This document shows positions 34,518 through 43,872 of a DNA stretch of 64,000 nucleotides, piece after piece. The notes beneath the pieces are model-generated. The model was given only the letters and a program-made list of their open reading frames with translations. It did not search any database and was not told where the DNA came from. Positions within the stretch are counted from its first letter, which is position 1. Every line of letters starts with the position of its first letter. Location of the stretch: the NCBI GenBank assembly GCA_963786805.1, contig CAWBAK010000001.1, positions 62,001 through 126,000 of the forward strand, written 5' to 3'. Source of the stretch: CALGFI01 sp963786805. Lineage in GTDB: Bacteria; Actinomycetota; UBA4738; HRBIN12. Position numbers and translations under genes: made by a program.

Positions 34518-36206
34518 ATGGCCGGCATACCGACGACACCGAGGAAACGCGGCGAAGGCCAGTGGGGGCTCGGCTACTTCGAGCCCCTGAACCCGGCCGA
34601 GCGCGCCAAGCGCGACGACGACGGCTTGCACGTGCGCGCTCGGATCGAGGCGAAGTACTCCAAGCAGGGCTTCCGATCGATCGACAAGACCGACCTGCGG
34701 AGCCGGTTCCGGTGGTGGGGCCTCTACACCCAGCGCAAGCAGGGCATCCCGGGCGGCGCGACGGCCAACGTCGAACCGCAGGAGCTCGAGGACGAGTTCT
34801 TCATGCTGCGGATCCGGATCCCGGGTGGCCAGCTCACCGCCGAGCAGCTCCGGGCGATCGCCTCGTGCAGCGAGCGGTACGGGCGCGACGTCGCCGACGT
34901 CACCGACCGGCAGAACGTGCAGCTCCACTGGATCCGGATCGAGGACGTCCCGAGCATCTGGGAGACCCTCGAGTCGGCCGGCCTCTCGACGCAGGAGGCT
35001 TGTGGCGACACGCCTCGCGTGATGCTCGGGTGTCCGCTCGCCGGGGTCGACGCCGACGAGATCGTCGACGCGACGCCGTATCTGCTCGAGACCGAACGCC
35101 GGTACGTCGGCGACGAGTCGTTCTCGAACCTGCCGCGGAAGTTCAAGACCTCGATCAGCGGCTGCCGGCAGCAGTGCGCGCAGCACGAGGTCAACGACGT
35201 GGCGTTCGTCGGCGTCGAGCGCCCCGACGGCTCCGCCGGCTTCGACCTCTGGGTCGGCGGTGGGCTCTCGACGAGCCCGCACGTCGCGAAGCGCCTCGGC
35301 GTGTTCGTCGACCCGGACCTCGTCCCCGAGGTGTGGGCCGCGGTCGCCGGCACGTTCCGCGACTATGGCTACCGCCGCGCCCGAAACCACGCGCGGCTGA
35401 AGTTCCTCGTGGCCGACAAAGGCGTCGACTGGTTCCGCGAGGTGATGGAGAAGGAGTACCTCGGCTTCGCGCTTCCCGACGGCGACGCGCCACCGTCCTC
35501 GCCCGACGCGCATCGCGACCACGTCGGCGTGTTCCCGCAGAAGGACGGGTGCGCCTATGTCGGGTTCGCCCCGCGAGCCGGCCGGATCCCCGGACATCAA
35601 CTCCGGAAGGTCGCCGACCTCGCCGAACGGTTCGGCGACGGCCGCGTTCGGACGACGACGCAGCAGAAGATGGTGATCCTCGGCGTCGAGCCGGCGTTCG
35701 CGCCCGACCTGGTCGCGGCGCTGGAGGACGAGGACCTCGCGGTGCGGCCGAGCCCCTTCCGCAAGGGCCTCATGGCGTGCACCGGGATCGAGTTCTGCAA
35801 GCTCGCGCTCACCGAGACCAAGGGACGGGCGATCTGGCTCGCCCGCGAGCTCGAGGAGCGCCTGCCGGACTTCGACGAGGACGTGCGGATCCACGTGAAC
35901 GGCTGCCCGAACTCGTGCGCGCGGTTCCAGATCGCCGACATCGGATTGATGGGGGCGGTGCAGCCGAGGCCGGATGGCACGAAGAGCGAGTCCTTCCTCG
36001 TCCATCTCGGCGGCGGGCTCGGGGAGAACGGATCGTTCGCGCGAAAGGCGAAGGGGATCCGCGTGTTCGCGGAAGACTCGGCCGACTACGTCGAGACGCT
36101 CCTGCGGCGCTATCGCTACCGGAAGAACGGGCACGAGACCTTCACAGCGTTCGTGCGGTCGCTGTCGGACGCCGAGCTCGCCGAGTTCGCGAGGTGGGAC
36201 CGATGA
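34518..36206 (+). CDS. sirA: Ferredoxin-dependent sulfite reductase (SirA/NirA family)
   Basis: A 562-residue siroheme/[4Fe-4S] reductase making sulfide from sulfite. The cluster ligands are C421-x5-C427 (CTGIEFC) and C463-x3-C467 (CPNSC). It has the duplicated ferrite-like and siroheme halves, with DRQNVQLHWIR and TTTQQKMVILG as equivalent strands. Sequence alone cannot fully exclude a nitrite reductase. The neighbours cysH, siroheme genes and Cys leader strongly favour sulfite. ATG 34518 follows the attenuator hairpin. The stop overlaps the next gene. Confidence 0.92.
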   Translation: MAGIPTTPRKRGEGQWGLGYFEPLNPAERAKRDDDGLHVRARIEAKYSKQGFRSIDKTDLRSRFRWWGLYTQRKQGIPGGATANVEPQELEDEFFMLRIRIPGGQLTAEQLRAIASCSERYGRDVADVTDRQNVQLHWIRIEDVPSIWETLESAGLSTQEACGDTPRVMLGCPLAGVDADEIVDATPYLLETERRYVGDESFSNLPRKFKTSISGCRQQCAQHEVNDVAFVGVERPDGSAGFDLWVGGGLSTSPHVAKRLGVFVDPDLVPEVWAAVAGTFRDYGYRRARNHARLKFLVADKGVDWFREVMEKEYLGFALPDGDAPPSSPDAHRDHVGVFPQKDGCAYVGFAPRAGRIPGHQLRKVADLAERFGDGRVRTTTQQKMVILGVEPAFAPDLVAALEDEDLAVRPSPFRKGLMACTGIEFCKLALTETKGRAIWLARELEERLPDFDEDVRIHVNGCPNSCARFQIADIGLMGAVQPRPDGTKSESFLVHLGGGLGENGSFARKAKGIRVFAEDSADYVETLLRRYRYRKNGHETFTAFVRSLSDAELAEFARWDR

Positions 36207-36364
36207 GCGACCCGACACCGCGCGTGCAGCCGTTCTTCTGCCCGTACTGCGGCGAGCAGGACCTGCGACCGGCCGGCCGGGCCGCGTGGCATTGCCGCGT
36301 GTGCGACCGCCGGTTCGAGCTGGGCTTCCTCGGTCTTGGCTCGGGAGAGGAGCCGGCCAAGTGA
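36203..36364 (+). CDS. 53-residue zinc-ribbon protein between sirA and cysH
   Basis: ATG 36203 overlaps the sirA stop, and the TGA overlaps the cysH GTG, so this is a true coupled operon gene. It encodes a zinc ribbon, FFCPYCGEQDL followed by WHCRVCDRRFELGF, with four cysteines spaced as C-x2-C...C-x2-C. Small ribbon proteins in this position are known in other actinobacterial sulfite reductase operons, though their role is not established. It may help assemble or donate electrons to SirA or CysH; this is inference from context. Confidence 0.85.
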   Translation: MSDPTPRVQPFFCPYCGEQDLRPAGRAAWHCRVCDRRFELGFLGLGSGEEPAK

Positions 36365-37192
36365 ACGGGCGCGAGCCGGTCCACGAGCCTGCGCTACCCG
36401 TCGTTGACGAGGAGGCGGCGTGGGTGCACGAGGCCGCCGAACGGTTCGAGGATGCGAGCGCGCAGGAGCTCCTCGCGTGGGCCCTCGAACGGTTCCACCC
36501 GAAGATGGCGATCAGCGCCGCCGGCGGTGTCGACGGGATGGTGCTCGTCGACATGGCCTGGCGGATCGACCCGTCGGTCCGCGTGTTCACGCTCGACACC
36601 GGCCGCCTGCCGGCCGAGACCTACTCGCTGTTCGAGGAGGTCCGCGACCGCTACGGCATCGAGGTCGAGTTCGAGTTCCCCGACCGGCTCGAGGTCGAAC
36701 GCCTCGTGAAGCAGCACGGCCCGAACCTGATGTATCGCGGGGTCGACCTCCGGCTCTCGTGCTGCGAGATCCGCAAGGTGGAACCGCTGAAGCGCAAGCT
36801 CGCGACGCTCGACGCGTGGGTGGCCGGCCTTCGGCGCGAGCAGTGGCGGAGCCGCAGGAACATCGCGAAGGTCGAGATCGACCAGGATCACGGCGGCATC
36901 GTGAAGCTCAACCCGCTCGCCGACTGGACCCTCGACCGCGTGTGGTCCTACATCCACGAGCACGAGGTCCCGTACCACGAGCTCTTCGACCACGGCTTCA
37001 CGTCGATCGGCTGCGCCCCCTGCACACGCGCCGTCCTCCCCGGCGAGCACGAACGCGCCGGCCGCTGGTGGTGGGAGTCCGAGACCGACAAGGAATGCGG
37101 CATCCACTGCTCCGTCGGCCTCCTCGGCTCGAAGAGCAGACGCCGAGAAGGAGCAAGCGAACGGTGCCGCCCTCACCGAGGAGGCGTCGTAG
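36361..37192 (+). CDS. cysH: APS reductase CysH (apparent frameshift near the C-terminus)
   Basis: Adenylylsulfate reductase, producing sulfite for SirA. It has the PP-loop-like SAAGGVDGMVLVDMA region, LDTGRLPAETY, the [4Fe-4S] ligands in RLSCCEIRK and IGCAPCTRAV, and the catalytic cysteine in KECGIH. The iron-sulfur pairs indicate APS rather than PAPS. As given, the frame runs on without a stop into the following gene. One extra base near 37130-37140 would put the end in the next frame, ADAEKEQANGAALTEEAS, at TAG 37190-37192, two bases before the next ATG. I take that as the real end. GTG 36361 overlaps the zinc-ribbon stop. Confidence 0.88.
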
Positions 37193-37194
37193 CG

Positions 37195-37789
37195 ATGCCG
37201 TTCGCGTACCCGGTTCTGCTCGAGCTCTCGGGCAAACGGGCGGTGGTGATCGGGTCGTTCGCGCTCGCCGAGCGCAAGGACGTGGACCTTGCGAGAGGCG
37301 GGCGCCGACGTCGACGTGTTCGCGAACGGCGCGTGGCGTCCCGAGGACCTGGACGGCGCGTTCGTGTGCGTCGCCTCGTCCGAGGACCCGGCCGAGCGCG
37401 ACGCCATCGCGCGGGCGGCCCGAGAGCGCGGCGTCCTCGTGAACGTCATGGACGACATCCCGAACTGCGACTTCGCGGCGCCGGCGATCGTCCGCCGGGG
37501 CGACCTCGTCGTGGCGATCGGCACGGGCGGGCGCTCTCCGGCGCTCGCGCGCAAGGTCCGCGAGGACATCGAGGCGCGGTACGGCGAGGAGTGGACGGAG
37601 GTGCTCGCCGTCGTGGCGAAGGTCCGGAGCGAGACCCTGCCGAAGCTGACGGACCTCGCGACGCGCGCGCGCCGGTGGCGGAGGGCGCTCGACCTCGACG
37701 AGGCGGCGGCGCTCGTGCGCGCCGACCGCTCCGACGAGCTGCGCCGCCGGCTCCTCGACCGGCTCCTGCGCGACGAGGAGGTCGCGTGA
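37195..37789 (+). CDS. Precorrin-2 dehydrogenase-like protein (frameshifted, shortened)
   Basis: The NAD-dependent dehydrogenase step of siroheme synthesis (CysG N-terminal/MET8 family), working with the cobA product downstream. The first segment MPFAYPVLLELSGKRAVVIG to AERK is read from ATG 37195. From about 37290 the next frame gives REAGADVDVF, then PEDLDGAFVCVASSEDP, NVMDDIPNCDFAAPAIVRRGDLVVAIGTGGRSPALAR (given as motif landmarks only). One extra base near 37281-37292 explains the shift. The segment between VDVFA and RPEDLDGAF is about 15-20 residues shorter than usual, and the GxGxxA loop is weak (IGSFALA). The end overlaps cobA by GTGA. Confidence 0.75.
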
Positions 37790-38541
37790 GCGGGTTCGTC
37801 TACCTCGTCGGCGCCGGTCCCGGCGACCCGAAGCTCATCACCGTGCGCGGCGCTGAGGTACTCGGGCTCGCCGACGTCGTCGTGTACGACCGGCTCGCGT
37901 CCCCGGCGCTCCTGGAGCTCGCCCCCAGCGCCGAGCGCATCTACGCGGGCAAGGAGCCCGGCCGCGCGGCGATGCGCCAGGAGCAGATCGACGCACTCCT
38001 GGTCGAGCGCGGGCTGGCGGGAGACGTGGTCGTGCGGCTCAAGGGCGGCGACCCGTTCGTGTTCGGCCGCGGAGGTGAAGAGGCGCTCGCATGCGCTCGC
38101 GCGGGCGTGCCGTTCGAAGTCGTCCCGGGCGTGAGCTCCGCGATCGCCGCTCCGGCCGCCGTGGGGATCCCCGTAACGCACCGAGGCGTGGCACAGAGCT
38201 TCGCCGTCGTCACGGCGAGCACCGCGCACGGCGACGAGGTCGACCTCGCGTCCGTCGCGGGCGCCGCGGACACGCTGGTCCTGCTGATGGCCGCGGGACA
38301 TCTGGAGGAGACCTGCCGTTCGTTGATCGATGCCGGGCGTCCCGAGGACGAGCCCACCGCGATCGTCCAGTGGGCGACGACGCCGGACCAACGGCACGTC
38401 ATCGGCACCCTTGCCGACCTGCCGGCCCTCGCCCTCGCCGCGTCGATCGGACCGCCGGCCACCCTTGTCGTCGGACAGGTGGTGGCCGTCGCGGAGGAGC
38501 TCGACCGTCTGCGCTCGGCTATCCCCTCAGCAGCGCGCTGA
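37786..38541 (+). CDS. cobA: Uroporphyrinogen-III C-methyltransferase
   Basis: A 251-residue SAM-dependent SUMT making precorrin-2 for siroheme. Signatures: VYLVGAGPGDPKLITVRGAE near the N-terminus, VVRLKGGDPFVFGRGGEEA, and VPGVSSAIAAPAAVGIPVTHRG. GTG 37786 overlaps the preceding stop. It closes the operon, supplying the siroheme required by SirA. The last 23 bases overlap the 3' end of the converging HAD gene. Confidence 0.96.
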   Translation: MSGFVYLVGAGPGDPKLITVRGAEVLGLADVVVYDRLASPALLELAPSAERIYAGKEPGRAAMRQEQIDALLVERGLAGDVVVRLKGGDPFVFGRGGEEALACARAGVPFEVVPGVSSAIAAPAAVGIPVTHRGVAQSFAVVTASTAHGDEVDLASVAGAADTLVLLMAAGHLEETCRSLIDAGRPEDEPTAIVQWATTPDQRHVIGTLADLPALALAASIGPPATLVVGQVVAVAEELDRLRSAIPSAAR

Positions 38542-39215
38542 TCTCGCGCAGGTCCTCGATCTTCTGCCCCTGCCAATCCTCCGCCTCGGGCCGAAGCGCC
38601 TCGATGTGGGCCTCCGCCGGGTCGCGGATCAGGACCGCGTGCATCCCGACGCTCGTGGCGCCCGACAGCTCGGCGTACGCGCCGTCGCCCACGTAGAGAC
38701 ATCGCGCCGGATCGACGCCGAGGCGCTCGCAGGCCAGCAGGTAGATCTCGGGTTCCGGCTTCCGCAGGCCGACCTCGCACGAGAAGATCTCGACGTCGAT
38801 GAGTCCGGCGAGCGGAGACGAATGCCACAACGCCGGCGTGTCCGGAGCGCACATGCTGATCAGGGCGGTCGGGACGGCGGCGTTCGCGCAACGCGCGAAG
38901 GACCTCCTCCGCTCCGGTCCGAGGGACGAACCACTTGCGATAGAGCTCGGCGCGCGCCTCGAGCGCCTCGGCCACCTGCGCGTCGCTCGGCCAGGCGCCC
39001 GCGCGAGCGGCGACGGTTCGCAGGTTCTCCTCGATATCGCCGGCGCGTCCGGTCTGTCGGTCGATCGCCGTCGCCGCCCAGGCGCGTTGGAACGCGCCCG
39101 GTTCCGCCTCGAACACGGCCGCGGTGGTGTCGAGCCACTCGTCCCAATCCGAGCGTGGGAACTCGTAGACGAGCGTCCCGAACAGGTCGAAGATCACCGC
39201 GTCGAACGCGCTCAC
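38519..39215 (-). CDS. HAD-superfamily hydrolase (frameshifted)
   Basis: A haloacid-dehalogenase-like phosphatase, about 231 residues when repaired. From GTG 39215 it reads VSAFDAVIFDLFGTLVYEF (nucleophile D in DLFGT), a helical cap, and AEEVLRALRE. The rest, TALISMCAPDTPALWHSSP, the lysine in LRKPEPEIY and CLYVGDGAYAELSGA, is in the next frame. One extra base near 38883-38890 explains the shift. The substrate is unknown. The GNAT reading frame upstream runs into it without a stop (see GNAT). The TAG at 38519 lies inside the 3' end of converging cobA. Confidence 0.8.
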
Positions 39216-39752
39216 GAGGGCAGACCACTCCCGGTCCAGGAGCCCGTAGACGACCAGGTCGTGGTGACCGAGCGCCGACTTCCCGGCCTCGCGCATCACG
39301 CCTTCCTCCGTGAACCCGAGGCGCTCGGGGATCGCCCGGCTGCGCGCGTTGTTCGGCGCCACGCGGATCGTCACCCGGTGGAGCCCGAGGTCGCCGAAGG
39401 CCCGATCGATGAGCGCGCGGCACGCGCGGGTGACCAGCCCACGTCCCTCGTGCGTCGCGCCGACCCAGTAACCGATCTCCGCGTCGCCGTGTGCGGCGTC
39501 GGGGCGCAGCCCGATCCCGCCGACGTACCTCCCTTCCACGTACATCCCGAGCGCATCCATGCCTTCGGCCGCGCGGTCGTGCTCGATGAAGGCTCGCGTA
39601 TCTGCGGGTCCCTCCGTCGCATCGACCCAGGGCATCCACGGCCGAAGCCGGTCGCGGTTGGCATCGACGAGGGCAAAGACGTCCTCGGCATCGTCCGGCT
39701 CCAGGACCCGGACCTCGACGCCGTCCCCGAGGTCCAGGAGCGGGAGACTCAC
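39212..39752 (-). CDS. RimJ/RimL-type GNAT N-acetyltransferase
   Basis: An acetyl-CoA-dependent N-acetyltransferase of about 179 residues: N-terminal VEVRVLEPDDAEDVFALVDAN, the core IGYWVGATHEGRGLVTRA with the acetyl-CoA loop, and VTIRVAPNNARSRAIPERLGF. GTG 39752 overlaps the acyl-CoA ligase stop (GTGA). In the given sequence no stop separates it from the HAD gene. If one G of the GGG near 39232-39234 is extra, it would end LLDRSGLPS at a TGA overlapping the HAD GTG, the same junction style as elsewhere here. A real GNAT-HAD fusion is the alternative. Confidence 0.8.
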
Positions 39753-41473
39753 GCCGGGCTCGTGGCCGCTGCCTTCTGGCGTTCCTCCTCGACCAGCACG
39801 CGCCGCAGGACCTTGCCGATGAGTGTCTCGGGAAGGGACTCGCGGAACTCGACGTGCTTGGGAGCCCGGTACGCCGTCAGGCCGTTCGCGGGATCGCGCG
39901 CCCACGCGACGACCTCCTCCGGCGTCGCGGTCTCGCCCGGCTTCAGGACGACGAACGCCTTGACTGCCTCGCCGGTCTTGTCGTCGGGCACGCCGATCAC
40001 CGCCACCTTCGAGACCTTCGGGTGGCGGTAGAGCGCGTCCTCGACCTCGTTCGGGTACACGTTGAAGCCGGAGACGATGATCATCTCCTTGAGCCGGTCG
40101 ACGATCCGGAAGTACCCGTCGTCGTCCATCACCGCGACGTCGCCCGTGTGGAGCCAGCCGTTGCGGATCGCGATCGCGGTCTCCTCGGGCCGGTTCCAGT
40201 AGCCGAGCATGACCTGCGGACCCTGCACGCACAGCTCTCCGCGCTCGCCTTGGGCGAGCACGCGGTCGGCGTCTTCCAGGTCGACGATCTTGCAGTCCGT
40301 GTCCGGGACCGGCATCCCGATCGAACCCGACCTGCGCTCGCCCTTCAGCGGGTTCGCGTGCGTCACCGGGGAGGCCTCGGTCAGCCCGTACCCCTCGACG
40401 AGCACGGCTCCGTGGGTGATCTCGGCGAACTTCTCCGCGACGGCCGTCGGCAACGGCGCCGCGCCGGAGATGCATGCCTTCACCGATCGCAGGTCGAACT
40501 TCTTGACGAGCGGCGACTCGTTCAGGCCCGCGAAGAAGCGCGGGACGCCCGGCACGAAGGTGGGTTTCTCCTTGTCGATCTCCTCCATCACCAGGTGGAG
40601 ATCACGCGGGTTCGGGACGGGGATGAGCTTGCCCGCTCGAAGGATCGCGACGTTCATCACGAGCATCCCGAACGAGTGGAAGAACGGGAGCGAGCCGAGG
40701 AGGCCCTCGGTCCCTTCCTGGATGTTCAGATAGGTCGCACCTTGCATCGCGTTCGCCACGAGGTTGCGGTGCGAGAGCATCGCGCCCTTGCTCACCCCGG
40801 TCGTCCCGCCGGTGTAGATGAACCCCGCCGTGTGCTGGACGGGATCGATCTCGGGCGCGACGGGGACCGGTCCCGCTCCACGCATCCACGACTCCCACCA
40901 CAGCACCGGCGCTCCGCTCGGCACGGGGGGCCAGGGTTTGCCCTGCGCTCGCTGGTTCTTCTTGAACTTGAGCATCGGAGCGAGCTGCTTCTTCGGGAAC
41001 GGCATGTAGTCGTTCAGGCGCGCCACGATCACGTGCTCCAGACCGACCCCGCGGATCACCTCGGCGAAGTCCGAGTACAGGAGGTCGAGCACGATGACGA
41101 CCTTCGAGCCGGAATCCTTGAGCTGGTGCTCCATCTCGCGCTTCGTGTAGAGGGGGTTGTTGCCGACCACGATCGCGCCGAGCCGGAGGATCGCGTAGTA
41201 GGCGATCACGTACTGGGGGCAGTTCGGCATGATGAGCGCGACCCGGTCGCCCTTGGCCACGCCGAGCGCCGCGAGCGCCGCCGAGCACCGTTCGGCATCC
41301 GCGAGCAGGTCGCCGTAGGTCAGCTTGCGCCCGAACCAGGCGATGGCGGTGCTCTGTGGGTACTTCCGTGCGGAGGCCTCGAGCATCCCGAACACCGAGA
41401 TGTCCGGGTACGGCTCGAGCGTGTGGGGAACATCGGGCGGATAGCTGCGGAACCAGGGCCGGTGATCGGTCAT
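39749..41473 (-). CDS. Long-chain acyl-CoA ligase (AMP-forming)
   Basis: A 574-residue ANL-superfamily enzyme activating fatty acids to acyl-CoA. Motifs: AGFIYTGGTTGVSKGAMLSH (P-loop), GYGLTEASPVTHANP, WLHTGDVAVMDDDGYFRIVDRLKEMI and the C-terminal lysine in ETLIGKVLRR. Its length and the N-terminal TLEPYPDISVFGMLEASARKYP favour medium/long-chain FadD. I place the start at ATG 41473; ATG 41485 is possible. With isocitrate lyase nearby it suggests fatty acids as a carbon source. Confidence 0.9.
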   Translation of the reverse strand: MTDHRPWFRSYPPDVPHTLEPYPDISVFGMLEASARKYPQSTAIAWFGRKLTYGDLLADAERCSAALAALGVAKGDRVALIMPNCPQYVIAYYAILRLGAIVVGNNPLYTKREMEHQLKDSGSKVVIVLDLLYSDFAEVIRGVGLEHVIVARLNDYMPFPKKQLAPMLKFKKNQRAQGKPWPPVPSGAPVLWWESWMRGAGPVPVAPEIDPVQHTAGFIYTGGTTGVSKGAMLSHRNLVANAMQGATYLNIQEGTEGLLGSLPFFHSFGMLVMNVAILRAGKLIPVPNPRDLHLVMEEIDKEKPTFVPGVPRFFAGLNESPLVKKFDLRSVKACISGAAPLPTAVAEKFAEITHGAVLVEGYGLTEASPVTHANPLKGERRSGSIGMPVPDTDCKIVDLEDADRVLAQGERGELCVQGPQVMLGYWNRPEETAIAIRNGWLHTGDVAVMDDDGYFRIVDRLKEMIIVSGFNVYPNEVEDALYRHPKVSKVAVIGVPDDKTGEAVKAFVVLKPGETATPEEVVAWARDPANGLTAYRAPKHVEFRESLPETLIGKVLRRVLVEEERQKAAATSPA

Positions 41474-41556
41474 GGCTCGCATCATTCCAGCAAGAGACGG
41501 AAGCCCTCAACCCGAGGGCCCGGACGCGCGGATCGCTCGATAGGCTGCCGAGAGCC

Positions 41557-43860
41557 GTGAGCGACTGGAGCGACGAGGTGCTGGAGGCCGCTCGTGCGGC
41601 GCTCGCCCCCCTGGAGGGAACGGCTCGAGGCCGCGGGGCTTCGGGAGCCCGTCGAGGTCCTGCGCGATCGCTGGGGCGTTCCCTACGTCTCGGCGGCATC
41701 GCTCGAGGACCTGTGGTTCGCCCAGGGCTTCGTCACGGCATCCGAGCGACTGTTCCAGATCGATCTCGCGCTCCGGGCCGCGAATGGCCGGCTGTCCGAG
41801 CTCTTCTCGGACCTGACCCTGCAGCAGGACCGCTTCGCTCGCACCATCGGCTTCGGCCGGCTCGGCGCGAACGAGGCCGCGCGGTGGAGCGACGCCTCGC
41901 GGACGATGTACGGCCGTTTCATCGAGGGCGTTCGCTCCTGGATCGATGGCATGGCCGCGCCGCCGTTCGAGTACGCGTTGCTCGCGGCCGAGCCCGAGAT
42001 CCCCGAAGACCTCGGCGGATGGGCGGCGGCGTTCGCGTATGCGGCCTGGGGGCTGTCGGGGAACTGGGACTCGGAGCTCCTGCGCGTCCATCTCGCCGAG
42101 CGTCTGGGGCCCGACGCGGTGACGGACCTGTTGCCTCCGCTGCCTTCAGACCCACCGAACGTGGCGGCCGGCGGGCTCGCGGGCCGGCTGCTCGATGCGC
42201 ATCCCGCGAACGAGGGGCGCGGGTTCCAACAACTGGGTCGTGGCGGGCTCGCGGACGGCGAGCGGGCGTCCGCTCCTCGCGAACGACCCACACCTGCTCG
42301 TGCAACAGCCCGGTGCCTGGTTCGAGCTGCACCTTCGCGCGCCCGGGCTACGAGGCCCGCGGCGTCGCGTTCCCCTTCGCACCCGGCGTCCTCGTCGGGA
42401 TCTCGCCGCACCACGCGTGGGGAATCACGAACGTCACCGGTGACGTCCAAGACCTGTACGAGGAGCGACTGAACGACGACGGCACCGCAACCGAGTTCGA
42501 CGGCGCCTGGGAACCGCTCGTTGTGCACCGAGAGCAGATCCGCGTGCGGGGAGGCGACCCGGTCGAGGTCGACGTCCGCGAATCGCGCCATGGCCCGCTC
42601 CTCGAGTTCACGCCCGTCGGCATCGTCGACGTGGACTTCGTGCCCGTCGATCGCGCCTACGCGCTCCGATGGACGGCGAGCGACGGGCTCCTCGAACCAT
42701 CGATGCTCGTCGAGCTCGCGAACGCGGACGGTTTCGAGTCGTTCCGCGAGGCGCTCCGCGCGATCGCCTGTCCGGGTCAGAACGTCCTCTACGCCGACGT
42801 CGACGGCACGATCGGGTACCAGCTCACCGGACGCTATCCGATCCGGCGATCGGGAGACGGAACGGTTCCCGTGCCGGGGTGGACCTCCGATCACGAGTGG
42901 GACGGCTTCGTACCTTTCGACCGCCTCCCGTGGTCGAAGGACCCCGAACGCGGCTACCTGGCGACGGCGAACAACCGGACCCACGACGAGGGCTACCCGC
43001 ACCTGATCGGTCACGACTTCCACACGCCATACCGAGCTCGCAGGATCGCGGACCTGATCGACCCACAGCGCGAGCTCACCGCCGAGCACATGGCGCGGAT
43101 CCAGATGGACACGGTCTCGCTCCCCGCGCGGGCGCTCCTTCCCCGGCTCACGGCGCTGGATCCCCGGGACGAAGACGAGCGATGGGCGCTCGACCTCCTG
43201 CGGTCCTGGGACGGCGACCAGCGTGCGACTTCGAGCGCGGCCGCGATCTACAACGCGTGGCTCTGGTCGATCGCCCGATCGCTGCTTCGAGCGGACGACG
43301 ATCCCACGACCTACGAGCGGTATCACGCGTGGCGCGAGCCGTTCGTGTGCGCGGCGCTGCCGAACCTCCTCGGGTCCGCCGTGCCGGACTGGGCCGGCGA
43401 CGGGGACGGCTGGGACGGGGTGCTGCACCGCACGCTCGCCGGAGGACTCGCCATGCTCGAAGAGCGCCTCGGACCCGACCGCTCGGATTGGCGTTGGGGT
43501 GCGCTCCATCGGGTTCGGTTCGCGCACGTGCTCGCCCGGATGCCGGCACTCGGACCGGTGCTCGTCGCGGCAGATCACGAGCTTGGCGGCGACGAGCAGA
43601 CGATCCTGCAAGGAGGCTTCGACGCGCGGCACGGCTTCGAGGCCGCCGTGGTCCCCTCCTGGCGTGTCGTCGCCGACCTGGCGGACGTGGACCGGTCGTT
43701 GGCGGTGCTTCCCACCGGACAGTCGGGTAACCCCGCGTCGCCGCACTGGAACGACCAGGCGCCGCTGTGGATCGGGGGGACGCTGCGGCCGGCACCCGTG
43801 ACGCGGAAGGCGGTCGAGGCGGTGGCGGTTCGGACGCTGATGCTCGTGCCCCCCGGGTAA
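41557..43860 (+). CDS. Penicillin acylase-family N-terminal-nucleophile hydrolase (three apparent frameshifts)
   Basis: An S45-family Ntn hydrolase (penicillin, AHL or other amide acylases), about 766 residues when repaired. Segments lie in three frames: VSDWSDEVLEAARAALAPLE from GTG 41557; then RLEAAGLREPVEVLRDRWGV onward; then GSNNWVVAGSRTASGRPLLA with the nucleophile serine after an autoproteolytic glycine; then FARPGYEARGVAFPF to the end. The switches fall at GGG 41615-41617, GGGG 42214-42217 and near 42333-42336, each needing one base removed. Spacer and beta-subunit landmarks (HAWGITNVTGDVQDLY, TANNRTHDEGYPHLIG) are normal. Precursors of this type are cleaved into two chains; no signal peptide is seen. 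Substrate unknown. Confidence 0.8.
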   Translation: MSDWSDEVLEAARAALAPLEGTARGRGASGARRGPARSLGRSLRLGGIARGPVVRPGLRHGIRATVPDRSRAPGREWPAVRALLGPDPAAGPLRSHHRLRPARRERGRAVERRLADDVRPFHRGRSLLDRWHGRAAVRVRVARGRARDPRRPRRMGGGVRVCGLGAVGELGLGAPARPSRRASGARRGDGPVASAAFRPTERGGRRARGPAARCASRERGARVPTTGSWRARGRRAGVRSSRTTHTCSCNSPVPGSSCTFARPGYEARGVAFPFAPGVLVGISPHHAWGITNVTGDVQDLYEERLNDDGTATEFDGAWEPLVVHREQIRVRGGDPVEVDVRESRHGPLLEFTPVGIVDVDFVPVDRAYALRWTASDGLLEPSMLVELANADGFESFREALRAIACPGQNVLYADVDGTIGYQLTGRYPIRRSGDGTVPVPGWTSDHEWDGFVPFDRLPWSKDPERGYLATANNRTHDEGYPHLIGHDFHTPYRARRIADLIDPQRELTAEHMARIQMDTVSLPARALLPRLTALDPRDEDERWALDLLRSWDGDQRATSSAAAIYNAWLWSIARSLLRADDDPTTYERYHAWREPFVCAALPNLLGSAVPDWAGDGDGWDGVLHRTLAGGLAMLEERLGPDRSDWRWGALHRVRFAHVLARMPALGPVLVAADHELGGDEQTILQGGFDARHGFEAAVVPSWRVVADLADVDRSLAVLPTGQSGNPASPHWNDQAPLWIGGTLRPAPVTRKAVEAVAVRTLMLVPPG

Positions 43861-43872
43861 CATCTCCGGTCG

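Noticed and set aside
33210..36599. 1129-codon minus-strand open frame across the sirA region
   Set aside because: It covers sirA, the leader and the aldolase on the other strand and has shadow-type composition with no domain.
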